From assembly GCA_038232055.1 (NCBI GenBank), contig JBBSIN010000001.1:1-64000 (forward strand): a stretch of 64,000 nucleotides of DNA, read 5' to 3'. A model generated the notes under the pieces. That model had not been told where the DNA came from. It worked only from the letters and a program-made list of their open reading frames with translations, and did not search any database. Position 1 is the first letter of the stretch. The number at the start of each line of letters is the position of its first letter. A program made the position numbers and the translations under genes. Below are positions 24,270-31,956 of this stretch, piece after piece. Origin of the DNA: JBBSIN01 sp038232055 (lineage in GTDB: Bacteria > Actinomycetota > Actinomycetes > JADGOV01).

Positions 24270-25285
24270 CCGGGGACGGGAAGCGGCAGCCGTACGACGA
24301 ACCGGCAACCGTTCTCAGTGTTCTCGACGGCGATCTCGCCGTCGTGGGCCTCCACGATGCCCCGCGCGATAGCGAGCCCGAGGCCGGCGCCGCCGTCGTG
24401 CGGCGTCCGCGCGGCCGTGCCGCGGAAGGCGACGTCGAAGACCCGGCCGAGGTCGGAGTCCGGGATGCCGCCGCACGCATCGGTCACCGCGACGTACGCG
24501 CGCGCGCCGTCGGCCGCGCCGACGACCTCGACCGTGCCGTCGCTCGGCGTGTGCCGGATCGCGTTGACGAGTAGGTTGCGCAGCACCCGGCCGATCTCGT
24601 CGGCGTCGGCGGCGACCGGCAGGTCGGTCTCGGCGTGCCCCCGAAGCTGCACTCCCTTGGCCCGGGCCATCGGCTCGGCGCGCTCGAGCGCCTCGGCCAC
24701 CAGGTCGGCGAGTGCCACCCGTTCGACCGAGAGCCGGAGCGCACCGGCCGAGATCCGCGAGAGCTCGAACAGGTCACCGACCATGTCGGCCAGCCGGTCG
24801 GTCTCCACCCGGATCCGCCGGCAGTAGCGCGTGACCGTCTCCGGGTCGTCGACCACGCCGTCCTCGATCGCCTCCGCCATGGCGCGTACGCCGGCGAGCG
24901 GGGTGCGCAGGTCGTGGCTCATCCAGGCGACCAGCTCTCGCCGGCTGCTCTCCAGCATCCGCTCGCGCTCCTGCTCGACGCCGAGGCGCTGGTGTCCCGC
25001 CTCGCTCCGCGCGAGGACGAGGGCGACCGGGATGCCGGCCAGACCGGCGACGACGGCGACGAGCAGGACGACGTCGTACTGCGCCTGGGACGGGAACATC
25101 AGCAGTCCGCTGGCGACCGCCGCGGCCGCGACCGTGATGGCCGGCACGAGCGCCACCACCGCGACGGACAGCGCGATCGAGCGTCGGCGGAACCGGCGGA
25201 GGACGACCAGGCCGACCGCGGCGACGGCGGCCGCGACGGCGGCCGCGACGCCCACCACTTCGACGATCTCCGAGGCCGGGATCAC
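24266..25285 (-). CDS. membrane sensor histidine kinase
   Basis: This 339-residue kinase has three hydrophobic segments (about 11-29, 36-62, 71-92) and almost no extracellular loop, so it may sense within the membrane. The phospho-acceptor is His124 in MSHDLRTPLAGV. The ATPase domain has LLVNAIRHTPSDG (N box) and GGAGLGLAIARGIVEAH (G2). GTG 25285 overlaps the response regulator stop in GTGA. The stimulus is unknown. Confidence 0.9.
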   Translation of the reverse strand: MIPASEIVEVVGVAAAVAAAVAAVGLVVLRRFRRRSIALSVAVVALVPAITVAAAAVASGLLMFPSQAQYDVVLLVAVVAGLAGIPVALVLARSEAGHQRLGVEQERERMLESSRRELVAWMSHDLRTPLAGVRAMAEAIEDGVVDDPETVTRYCRRIRVETDRLADMVGDLFELSRISAGALRLSVERVALADLVAEALERAEPMARAKGVQLRGHAETDLPVAADADEIGRVLRNLLVNAIRHTPSDGTVEVVGAADGARAYVAVTDACGGIPDSDLGRVFDVAFRGTAARTPHDGGAGLGLAIARGIVEAHDGEIAVENTENGCRFVVRLPLPVPG

Positions 25286-25986
25286 GGCGCCTCCTCCACG
25301 GGCTCGTAGCGGTACCCGACGCCCCAGATCGTGACCAACCGAGCCGGTGCCGCCGGATCTTGCTCGATCTTCTCGCGAAGGCGGCGGACGTGCACGGTGA
25401 CCGTGGCCACGTCGCCGAAGGTCCAGCCCCACACCAGCTCCAGCAGCTCGGTCCGGCTGAACGCGCACCGCGGATGGCGGAGCAGGAACACCAGCAGGTC
25501 GTACTCGCGCGCCGTGAGGGCCAGCGGCTCGCCGCGGAAGGTCGCCGAATGCGCGCCGGCATCGACGGCGAGGTCGCCGTCGACCATGCGGCCGCCCTCC
25601 GCGGCGGCGAGCGGCGTCGCGGCCCGCCGCAGGACCGAGCGCACCCGCAGCACGAGCTCCCGCGGGCTGAACGGCTTGGTGACGTAGTCGTCGGCGCCGA
25701 CCTCGAGCCCGAGGATGCGGTCGGCCTCCTCCCCGAGCGCGGTGAGCATCACGACCGGGACGGGCGAGGTCGCCCGCAGCGCGCGGCACACCTCGAGCCC
25801 GTCGATGCCGGGCAGCATGAGGTCGAGGATGACGAGGTCGGGCGGGCGCTCCCGCGCCGCTTCCAGCGCGGCGGCGCCGTCACCGACCGTCTCCACCACG
25901 AAGCCGTCACGTTGCAGGTAGCGCGTGACGACCTCGGCGACGGTCGGGTCGTCGTCGACGACGAGGACGCGGCTCGGCCTACTCAT
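25282..25986 (-). CDS. OmpR/PhoB-family response regulator
   Basis: In this 234-residue regulator the receiver acidic pocket is DDD (11-13), the phospho-acceptor is Asp55 (ILDLMLPG) and the Lys is in VTKPFSPREL. The C-terminal winged helix has LTAREYDLLVFLL, VWGWTFGDVATVTVHVRRLREK and IWGVGYRYEP. ATG 25986 is chosen over GTG 25992 because AAAGG is then well spaced. It is the first gene of the pair with the kinase. Confidence 0.93.
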   Translation of the reverse strand: MSRPSRVLVVDDDPTVAEVVTRYLQRDGFVVETVGDGAAALEAARERPPDLVILDLMLPGIDGLEVCRALRATSPVPVVMLTALGEEADRILGLEVGADDYVTKPFSPRELVLRVRSVLRRAATPLAAAEGGRMVDGDLAVDAGAHSATFRGEPLALTAREYDLLVFLLRHPRCAFSRTELLELVWGWTFGDVATVTVHVRRLREKIEQDPAAPARLVTIWGVGYRYEPVEEAP

Positions 25987-26007
25987 CGGCACGGCCTTTT
26001 CGTCGGA

Positions 26008-27324
26008 TCACCATGGCGACACCACGACGGCCTGTACGGCGAGGGCGACGACGGCCTGCGCGGCGAGCCACGACCGGCCGCGTCCCGGCAGCGCGGCCGT
26101 GGCGACGAGGATCCAGGGCGCGAACGGCAGCCAGATCCGCTCCACCTCGCCGCGGGAGAAGCCGCCGAGGTCACTTACCGCGACCGCCAGCAGGGCCGCG
26201 CCGACGAGCAGCCACAGTCGTCGGTCACGGAGCCGGCTCAGGCCCGCGGCCGCCGCTGGACCGACGAGCACGGCCAGCAGCGCGAGGTCGCCGAGCAGGA
26301 AGTACCAGTAGAGCCGCCCTGCGCCGTGCCCGCGCGACCACTCGACGGAGGTGGCGGCGACTCCGGCCGGCCACCAGAAGCCGGCGACGGCGAAGGCGAC
26401 GAAAACGGCAGCGAGCCCGGCGGCGGCGACGGCGAGCACGCGTGGCCGTCGCAGGCCGACCGCGAGCGCCAGCGCCCCGAGCGGCAGCAGGCCGTAGGAC
26501 AGGAACAGCATGCCGCCGAGCAGCAGTCCGGCCGCGACCGCCGGCGCCGCGGCCCGGCGGCCGGTCGCGTGCGCCGCCACCGCGAGCAGCGCAACTCCCC
26601 ACGCCGAGACGCCGAGGAAGAGAGCGTCCATGCTCGTCGCCACCCAGAGCGCGGCGGGCGCCAGCACGAGGAAGGGCAGCGTGCGCCGCGCCGCCGCCTC
26701 CCCGTCGAGCGTGCGTACGGTCACCGCCACCGCGGCCGCGGCCGAGGCCCCCGCGGCGATCACCACGGCGGCCTGCCAACCCGGGCCGGGCAGCCCCAGC
26801 CACTCGAGCAGCTTCACGACGAGCACCGGTCCCGGCGGGTGCCCGCGGGTATGCGTGGAGTAGCTCGGCAGGTCGGTCACGAAGGTGCGCAAAAAGGCGC
26901 CGACGCCGGAATCGAGCGCCGGCAGGGTCGTCCGGTAGTCCTCCACCCGGGCCAGCGGAGCGCTGAGCCGGGCCCAGCCATCGCTCGCGGCGAGCGCCAC
27001 CGCCCAGAGGGCCGTCGCGCCCCAGGACGCGGCGAGAAGCTGTCGCCAGCGCAGCCGCGCGGCGGCGACCGGGCCGAGACCCACGACGAGGGCGGCTACC
27101 GCGACCGCGGGAAGCAGCGACAGCCCGGGCCGCACGTCGACCTGACCGATGAACGGAGGAAGTGGCCCGACGAAGAGGTTCGTGCCCGGCTGGAGCAGCT
27201 GGCCCCATGCGACGGCAGCACCGATCAGCACCAGCCAGGCCGACACCGCAAGAACGACCGGACCACGCCGACGGGCGCCATCGCGGGCACGCGGAAACGT
27301 CGCGGCGTGCAGCGTCGCGACCAT
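26008..27324 (-). CDS. polytopic membrane protein, GT-C glycosyltransferase-like
   Basis: The 438-residue protein has about ten to twelve membrane helices. A conserved-looking polar motif STHTRGHPPGP (about 156-166) sits in what should be the first large extracytoplasmic loop. That topology, with an Asp/Glu-bearing loop, resembles GT-C enzymes that use polyprenyl-phosphate sugars, but no defining motif proves it. The start is ATG 27324 because TACGCT ends 6 nt upstream; GTG 27357 is an alternative. It is divergent from a GT2 gene whose product could supply the lipid-linked sugar. Confidence 0.65.
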   Translation of the reverse strand: MVATLHAATFPRARDGARRRGPVVLAVSAWLVLIGAAVAWGQLLQPGTNLFVGPLPPFIGQVDVRPGLSLLPAVAVAALVVGLGPVAAARLRWRQLLAASWGATALWAVALAASDGWARLSAPLARVEDYRTTLPALDSGVGAFLRTFVTDLPSYSTHTRGHPPGPVLVVKLLEWLGLPGPGWQAAVVIAAGASAAAAVAVTVRTLDGEAAARRTLPFLVLAPAALWVATSMDALFLGVSAWGVALLAVAAHATGRRAAAPAVAAGLLLGGMLFLSYGLLPLGALALAVGLRRPRVLAVAAAGLAAVFVAFAVAGFWWPAGVAATSVEWSRGHGAGRLYWYFLLGDLALLAVLVGPAAAAGLSRLRDRRLWLLVGAALLAVAVSDLGGFSRGEVERIWLPFAPWILVATAALPGRGRSWLAAQAVVALAVQAVVVSPW

Positions 27325-27330
27325 GGCGCG

Positions 27331-27336
27331 AGCGTA
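27331..27336 (-). promoter_or_regulatory. putative leaderless -10 element (TACGCT)
   Basis: TACGCT on the minus strand ends 6 nt before ATG 27324 and decides the start of the GT-C-like gene. Confidence 0.5.
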
Positions 27337-27422
27337 GGCGGAGATGGCGCCCGTCACGCCCTTCAGGATCTGCCGTTCTCGCTCTGTAAGGTCCCCGCGG
27401 CCGAGATGGAAACGCCGGCGGC

Positions 27423-27428
27423 TAGCGT
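27423..27428 (+). promoter_or_regulatory. putative leaderless -10 element (TAGCGT)
   Basis: TAGCGT ends 6 nt before GTG 27435, first gene of the five-gene operon. Confidence 0.5.
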
Positions 27429-27434
27429 TGGGAC

Positions 27435-28085
27435 GTGGAGATCGACGTCGTGCTGCCGTGCCTCGACGAGGCCGCCGCGCTGCCGTGGGTCCTCGGCCGG
27501 ATGCCGGCCGGGTTCCGCGCGATCGTCGCCGACAACGGCTCCACCGACGACTCGGCAGCCGTCGCGCGCGCGTACGGCGCCCACGTCGTCACCGTGCGAC
27601 AGCGCGGCTTCGGCGCAGCCTGCGCCGGCGGGCTGGCCGTCGCCACCAACGAAATCGTCTGCTTCCTCGACGCCGACGCGTCGCTGGACCCGCGTCAGCT
27701 GCCCTGGGTCGTCGACCCGGTGGTCGCAGGCGAGGCCGACCTGGTCCTCGGCCGGCGGATGCCGCGCGGTCGCGGCGCATGGCCGGTCCACGCCCGGCTC
27801 CTCAACGCGCTGCTCGCCAGGCACCTGCGCCGACGTACCGGCTACGCCCTGCACGACCTCGGCCCGATGCGCGCCGTACGCCGCGACGCCCTCCTCGCGC
27901 TCGCCCTCGTCGACCGGCGGTTCGGCTACCCGTTGGAGATGGTCACGCGGGCCGCTGGCGCAGGATGGCGGGTGACCGAGGTGCCGGTCGACTACCTGCC
28001 CCGCACCGGGCGGTCGAAGGTGAGCGGAACCGTCCGAGGCACCGTGCGGGCCGTCCGCGACATGCGGGCGGTGCTCGCCCAGTGA
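27435..28085 (+). CDS. GT2 family glycosyltransferase (polyprenyl-phosphate type)
   Basis: The 216-residue GT-A fold protein has VVLPCLDEAAALPWVLG, DNGSTDDSAAVA and the metal-binding DADAS (DxD). No C-terminal membrane helix is present. The length and motifs fit soluble dolichyl/polyprenyl-phosphate mannose or glucose synthases and the selenodomain-associated transferase 2 group. GTG 27435 appears leaderless. It overlaps the DUF2064 gene in GTGA and starts an operon to 31030. Confidence 0.85.
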   Translation: MEIDVVLPCLDEAAALPWVLGRMPAGFRAIVADNGSTDDSAAVARAYGAHVVTVRQRGFGAACAGGLAVATNEIVCFLDADASLDPRQLPWVVDPVVAGEADLVLGRRMPRGRGAWPVHARLLNALLARHLRRRTGYALHDLGPMRAVRRDALLALALVDRRFGYPLEMVTRAAGAGWRVTEVPVDYLPRTGRSKVSGTVRGTVRAVRDMRAVLAQ

Positions 28086-28747
28086 CACTCGCCGGCACCC
28101 TCGCGGCCCAGGTCCTGGTGCTCGCCAAGGCACCGGTCCCCGGCCTCGTCAAGACGAGGCTGACGCCGCCGTACAGCTGCACGGAGGCGGCGGGGCTGGC
28201 CGCCGCGGCGCTGGAGGACACGCTCGACGCCGTGGCGGCGACCCGGGTGGCTCGGCGAGTGCTCGTCCTGGACGGCCCGTCCGGCGGCTGGCAGCGGCCG
28301 GGTCTCGACGTGGTGCCGCAGCGGGGCGGCCGCCTCGACGAGCGACTGGCTGCGGCGTACGACGACGCCTGGGCCGGCCGGGCGCTGCCGATGCTGCTGA
28401 TCGGCATGGACACGCCGCAGGCCGGGTCGGAGCTACTCACCGCCGCCGTCCGGGAGCTGCTGGGCGACGGGGTGGACGCCGTCCTCGGACCGGCGGTCGA
28501 CGGCGGCTTCTGGGCACTCGGGCTACGCCGCCCGGACGCCCGGTTGCTGCTCGGCGTACCGATGTCGCTGCCCGTCACCGGTGCCGCGCAGCAGGCCCGG
28601 CTGCGGTTCGCCGGCCTGCGCGTCGCCGCGCTGCCGATGCTCACCGACGTCGACACCCCGGAGAGCGCCGCGCGGGTCGCCGCCGCGCTGCCGGAGTCGC
28701 GGTTCGCCGCGCTGCACGGGCGGCTACGGCGGGAGGGAGCGGCATGA
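28082..28747 (+). CDS. DUF2064 (TIGR04282) nucleotidyl/glycosyl transferase-like protein
   Basis: The 221-residue product has the family N-terminus VLVLAKAPVPGLVKTRLTPP, then LLIGMDTPQ and GPAVDGGFWALGL. These proteins have a GT-A/nucleotidyltransferase fold (relatives include CofC) and often pair with a GT2 enzyme. No product is established for this actinobacterial context. Overlaps on both sides (GTGA before, ATGA after) indicate strict co-expression. Confidence 0.87.
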   Translation: MTLAGTLAAQVLVLAKAPVPGLVKTRLTPPYSCTEAAGLAAAALEDTLDAVAATRVARRVLVLDGPSGGWQRPGLDVVPQRGGRLDERLAAAYDDAWAGRALPMLLIGMDTPQAGSELLTAAVRELLGDGVDAVLGPAVDGGFWALGLRRPDARLLLGVPMSLPVTGAAQQARLRFAGLRVAALPMLTDVDTPESAARVAAALPESRFAALHGRLRREGAA

Positions 28748-29373
28748 CGGCGACCGCCCTCGACGTCTACGCGCACGGGCTCGGCGGCGGCGACGTGCTG
28801 GTCGAGTACGACGACGGCAGTGTGTGGACCCTGCCCGTCGCACGGTGGCGACAGCGACTCCTTCCAGGCGACGAAAGATTGCTCGCCCGCCTCACTGGCC
28901 CCGTGCTCGACGTCGGATGCGGCCCCGGCCGGCTCACCGCGGCGCTCACCGCTCGGGGCGTGCCAGCCCTCGGTATCGACATCTGCCCGGAGGCCGTCGC
29001 CCTCACCAAGGCGAACGGTGCCCTCGCCGTACGCCGCGACGTCTTCTCCACGCTGCCGGGGGTCGGACGCTGGCCGACCGTGCTGCTCGCGGACGGCAAC
29101 GTCGGCATCGGCGGTCGACCGGTTCTCCTGCTGCGCCGGATCGCGGAGCTGCTCGGGCCCGGCGGTTGCGTCCACGTGGAGACCGACCCGCCCGGGCGGG
29201 AGTCGCGTCCGGTGTGGGCGCGACTGCACGGCGGTGGCATGACGAGCAGGTGGTTCGCCTGGGCGCACGTCACCGCGGGTGACATCGCGGCGTTCGGCGT
29301 ACGCGCGGGCTTGCGGCGTACCGACTGCTGGACGGAGGCGGGCCGGTGGTTCTCGGTGCTCACCGGCTGCTGA
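28744..29373 (+). CDS. class I SAM-dependent methyltransferase
   Basis: In this 209-residue protein the SAM-binding motif I is VLDVGCGPGRLTAAL, followed by LGIDICPEAVALTKANG (acidic loop) and VLLADGNVGIGG. The N-terminus (LDVYAHGLGGGDVLVEYDDG) is specific to this small group. The substrate is unknown; the context suggests the product of the two transferases encoded before it. It overlaps the upstream gene by four bases and the downstream one by 28. Confidence 0.85.
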   Translation: MTATALDVYAHGLGGGDVLVEYDDGSVWTLPVARWRQRLLPGDERLLARLTGPVLDVGCGPGRLTAALTARGVPALGIDICPEAVALTKANGALAVRRDVFSTLPGVGRWPTVLLADGNVGIGGRPVLLLRRIAELLGPGGCVHVETDPPGRESRPVWARLHGGGMTSRWFAWAHVTAGDIAAFGVRAGLRRTDCWTEAGRWFSVLTGC

Positions 29374-30578
29374 ACCGGCCGCTACCGCGGCCACCTGACC
29401 TGCTGAGGCAGGGGCCGCTGCGGGCCGGCGCGTTCACCAGCCGCCTGCACGACGAGCGGGTCGCCGCACGCCTCGGGGTCGCCCTCGGCATCTCGTTCAG
29501 CGTGTGCTTCCTCACCGGGCTGTTGAGCCACGCCATCCAGCAACCGCCCGGGTGGTTCCTCTGGCCGCCGCGGCCGGTCAACCTCTACCGCGTCACCCAA
29601 GGGCTGCACGTCCTGACCGGGCTGGCCTCGATCCCGCTTCTCCTCGCGAAGCTGTGGACCGTCTACCCGAAGCTCTGGGAGTGGCCCCCGGTGCGCTCCA
29701 TCGCGCACGCCGTCGAGCGGATCGCGCTCGCGGTGCTGGTCGGCGGCGCCACGCTCCAGCTGTTCACCGGCCTGGCCAACATCGCCTACTGGTATCCGTT
29801 CCGCTTCTTCTTCACGAGGACCCACTACTGGACGGCGTGGATCACGATCGGCGCGCTGCTCATCCACGTCGGCACGAAGGTCTCCATCGCCCGCGCCGCC
29901 CTGGCTACGCCCCTCGACCAATCCCTCGACCAACCCCTCGACCAGCCCGCAGAGCCGGAGCAACCCGACGAGCCGGACCCGCCCGGTCTCTCACGGCGTG
30001 GCTTCCTCACCTCCGTCGGCGTCGCCAGCGGCGTCGTCGTGGTGGCGACCGCCGGCCAGACCGTGCCGGGGCTCACCCGCCTCGACCTGCTCGGTGCGCG
30101 GCGACCGGACATCGGCTCGCAGGGGCTCCCGGTCAACAAGAGCGCCAAGGGCTCCGGAGTGACCAAGCTCGCCAGCGACCCGGCGTACCGGCTGCGGGTC
30201 GACGGCCCGCGCGGCTTCACGCTGTCGCTCGACGAGTTGCGTGCTCTGCCGCAGCGCACGGTCGCGTTGCCGATCACCTGCGTCGAGGGCTGGAGCGTTG
30301 GGGCGCGCTGGAGTGGCGTGCCCATGGGCGAACTCCTCGACCGTGCCGGGGCGCCGCGGGACGCACGGGTGCGCGTCGAGTCGCTGCAGAAGGGCGGCCT
30401 CTACCGGACGTCGGTCCTCGACCCGTCGCACGCGCGCGACCGGCTCACGCTGCTCGCCCTGCGGGTCAACGGCGAGGAGCTCGACCTCGACCACGGCTTC
30501 CCGTGCCGGCTCATCGCCCCGAACCGACCGGGGGTCCTGCAGACGAAGTGGGTGGCCCGCCTGGAGGTGCTGACATGA
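29346..30578 (+). CDS. membrane-anchored sulfite-oxidase-family molybdopterin oxidoreductase
   Basis: In this 410-residue fusion the N-terminal half (about 44-182) is a cytochrome b561-like four-helix membrane domain with several His (SHAIQQ, GLHVL, HYWTAW, LLIHVG) that could ligate haem. A Pro/Asp-rich linker follows. Then SRRGFLTSVGVASGVVVVA (216-234) looks like an internal twin-arginine signal. The C-terminal half is a SUOX/MsrP-type Mo-binding domain with Cys312 in ITCVEGW as the expected Mo ligand. It probably passes electrons between the quinone pool and a substrate outside the membrane. GTG 29346 overlaps the methyltransferase gene. Confidence 0.87.
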   Translation: MVLGAHRLLNRPLPRPPDLLRQGPLRAGAFTSRLHDERVAARLGVALGISFSVCFLTGLLSHAIQQPPGWFLWPPRPVNLYRVTQGLHVLTGLASIPLLLAKLWTVYPKLWEWPPVRSIAHAVERIALAVLVGGATLQLFTGLANIAYWYPFRFFFTRTHYWTAWITIGALLIHVGTKVSIARAALATPLDQSLDQPLDQPAEPEQPDEPDPPGLSRRGFLTSVGVASGVVVVATAGQTVPGLTRLDLLGARRPDIGSQGLPVNKSAKGSGVTKLASDPAYRLRVDGPRGFTLSLDELRALPQRTVALPITCVEGWSVGARWSGVPMGELLDRAGAPRDARVRVESLQKGGLYRTSVLDPSHARDRLTLLALRVNGEELDLDHGFPCRLIAPNRPGVLQTKWVARLEVLT

Positions 30579-31030
30579 CGACGCTCTCCGGGCGCGACGA
30601 GCCCCGCCCATGGCGCGGCCGCTTCCTGCTCTACGGCGTCGGTGCGGCCGCGATCCTCTGGGGGCTGCGGGGCATCGTCGTCGACGCGGCCGTCACCCAG
30701 CCCGTCAACTGGGCGGTCTTCTTCGTCTTGGGAGTCCTCGGGCACGACGTCCTGCTGGCGCCCATCGTCTTCGTGGTGGCGCTCGTCGGCGTACGCCGCC
30801 TCCCGGCGAGATACCGCTCCCTCGTCCAGGCCGGCGTTGTCGTGAGCGGCCTCGTCACGCTCGTCGCGCTGCCCGTCGTACTCGGCTTCGGCCGACGACC
30901 GGACGTGCCGTCGCAGCTGCCGCTCCCCTACCTCCGCAACCTGCTGCTGATCCTCGCCCTGGTGTGGGCCGCCGTGGCCGTGCTTGTCGTACGCCGAAGG
31001 ATTCAGCGTTCCCGTGCGGTCATGGAGTAG
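30575..31030 (+). CDS. small polytopic membrane protein
   Basis: The 151-residue product has about four membrane helices and an Arg-rich C-terminus. ATG 30575 overlaps the oxidoreductase stop in ATGA, so it is the last gene of the operon. I recognise no family. It could be an assembly or electron-transfer partner of the membrane molybdenum enzyme. Its 3' end overlaps the convergent SDR gene by 28 bases. Confidence 0.72.
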   Translation: MTTLSGRDEPRPWRGRFLLYGVGAAAILWGLRGIVVDAAVTQPVNWAVFFVLGVLGHDVLLAPIVFVVALVGVRRLPARYRSLVQAGVVVSGLVTLVALPVVLGFGRRPDVPSQLPLPYLRNLLLILALVWAAVAVLVVRRRIQRSRAVME

Positions 31031-31905
31031 CGCAGCTTCGCCATCATGTTCTCGGCTCCGGGCACGATGCCGCTCTGCTCGAAGAGTTCCGGGACGCGCT
31101 CGGCAAGCTGCTCCGGCGTCCAGCGCTGCGACTCGTTCTCGATAGCGGCGGCGCTGGTGAACGGCCGGTAGATCTCGACCGCGTCGCCCTGGACGCCGAG
31201 CACCTTGCCGCTGATGTGCGCCGCCTCGTCGCTGCACAGGTAGGCGACCAGCGGCGCCACGTTGTCCGGATGCCAGAAGTCGAACCCCTGCTGCTCGCCG
31301 GCCGGAATCGACCCGTAGGCGCCCTCCGTCATCCGGGTCCGTGCCGCGGGCGCGATTGCGTTGCAGGTGACCCCGTAGCGGGCCATCTCCTGGGCGACGA
31401 TCGTGGAGAACGCCGCGATGCCGGCCTTCGCCGCGCCGTAGTTGGCCTGCCCGAAGTTGCCGAGCAGTCCCGAGGTGCTGGCGGTGCAGACGATCCGACC
31501 GGGGCGGCCCTCGGCCTTCCAGTACTCACAGGCGAAGTGCGTCGGCGCGTAGTGTCCCCGCAGGTGCACCTTGATCACCGTGTCCCACTCGTCGGGCGTC
31601 ATCTTCCCGACCGTGCGGTCGCGCAGGATGCCGGCGTTGTTGACCAGTGCGTCGAGCCCGCCATACTCCTCGATCGCCTGGCGGACCAGGTCACGCGCGT
31701 CGTCGAACTCGGAGCAGTCGCCGGAGTTGAGTACGGCGCCGCCGCCAGTTCGCCTGATCTCGTCGACGACGGCGCGCCCGGCCTCGGCGTCGAGCTCGTT
31801 GACGACGACCCGGGCGCCGGCGCGGGCGAGCTCGATCGCCTCGCCCCGGCCAATGCCGCGGCCCGCTCCGGTGACGATCGCTACCTTGCCGTCGAGCAAT
31901 CCCAT
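31003..31905 (-). CDS. SDR-family oxidoreductase (FabG-like)
   Basis: This 300-residue classical SDR has TGAGRGIGRGEAIELARAG, NNAGILRD, the catalytic Ser in CTASTSGLLG, and YGAAKAG (Tyr-x-x-x-Lys). A C-terminal extension of about 50 residues (TPEQLAERVPELFEQSG) resembles SDRs of fatty-acid or steroid degradation, such as beta-hydroxyacyl dehydrogenases. ATG 31905 has TAGATT 7 nt upstream. It is divergent from arginine deiminase. Confidence 0.88.
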   Translation of the reverse strand: MGLLDGKVAIVTGAGRGIGRGEAIELARAGARVVVNELDAEAGRAVVDEIRRTGGGAVLNSGDCSEFDDARDLVRQAIEEYGGLDALVNNAGILRDRTVGKMTPDEWDTVIKVHLRGHYAPTHFACEYWKAEGRPGRIVCTASTSGLLGNFGQANYGAAKAGIAAFSTIVAQEMARYGVTCNAIAPAARTRMTEGAYGSIPAGEQQGFDFWHPDNVAPLVAYLCSDEAAHISGKVLGVQGDAVEIYRPFTSAAAIENESQRWTPEQLAERVPELFEQSGIVPGAENMMAKLRYSMTARER

Positions 31906-31912
31906 GAGCGCG

Positions 31913-31918
31913 AATCTA
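31913..31918 (-). promoter_or_regulatory. putative leaderless -10 for the SDR gene (TAGATT)
   Basis: TAGATT on the minus strand ends 7 nt before ATG 31905; the 51-base divergent region holds both promoters. Confidence 0.5.
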
Positions 31919-31944
31919 GCGACTGCCGACCACCCGATTCCCGC

Positions 31945-31950
31945 TAGGCT
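31945..31950 (+). promoter_or_regulatory. putative leaderless -10 for arcA (TAGGCT)
   Basis: TAGGCT ends 6 nt before GTG 31957. Confidence 0.5.
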
Positions 31951-31956
31951 TCCGCG

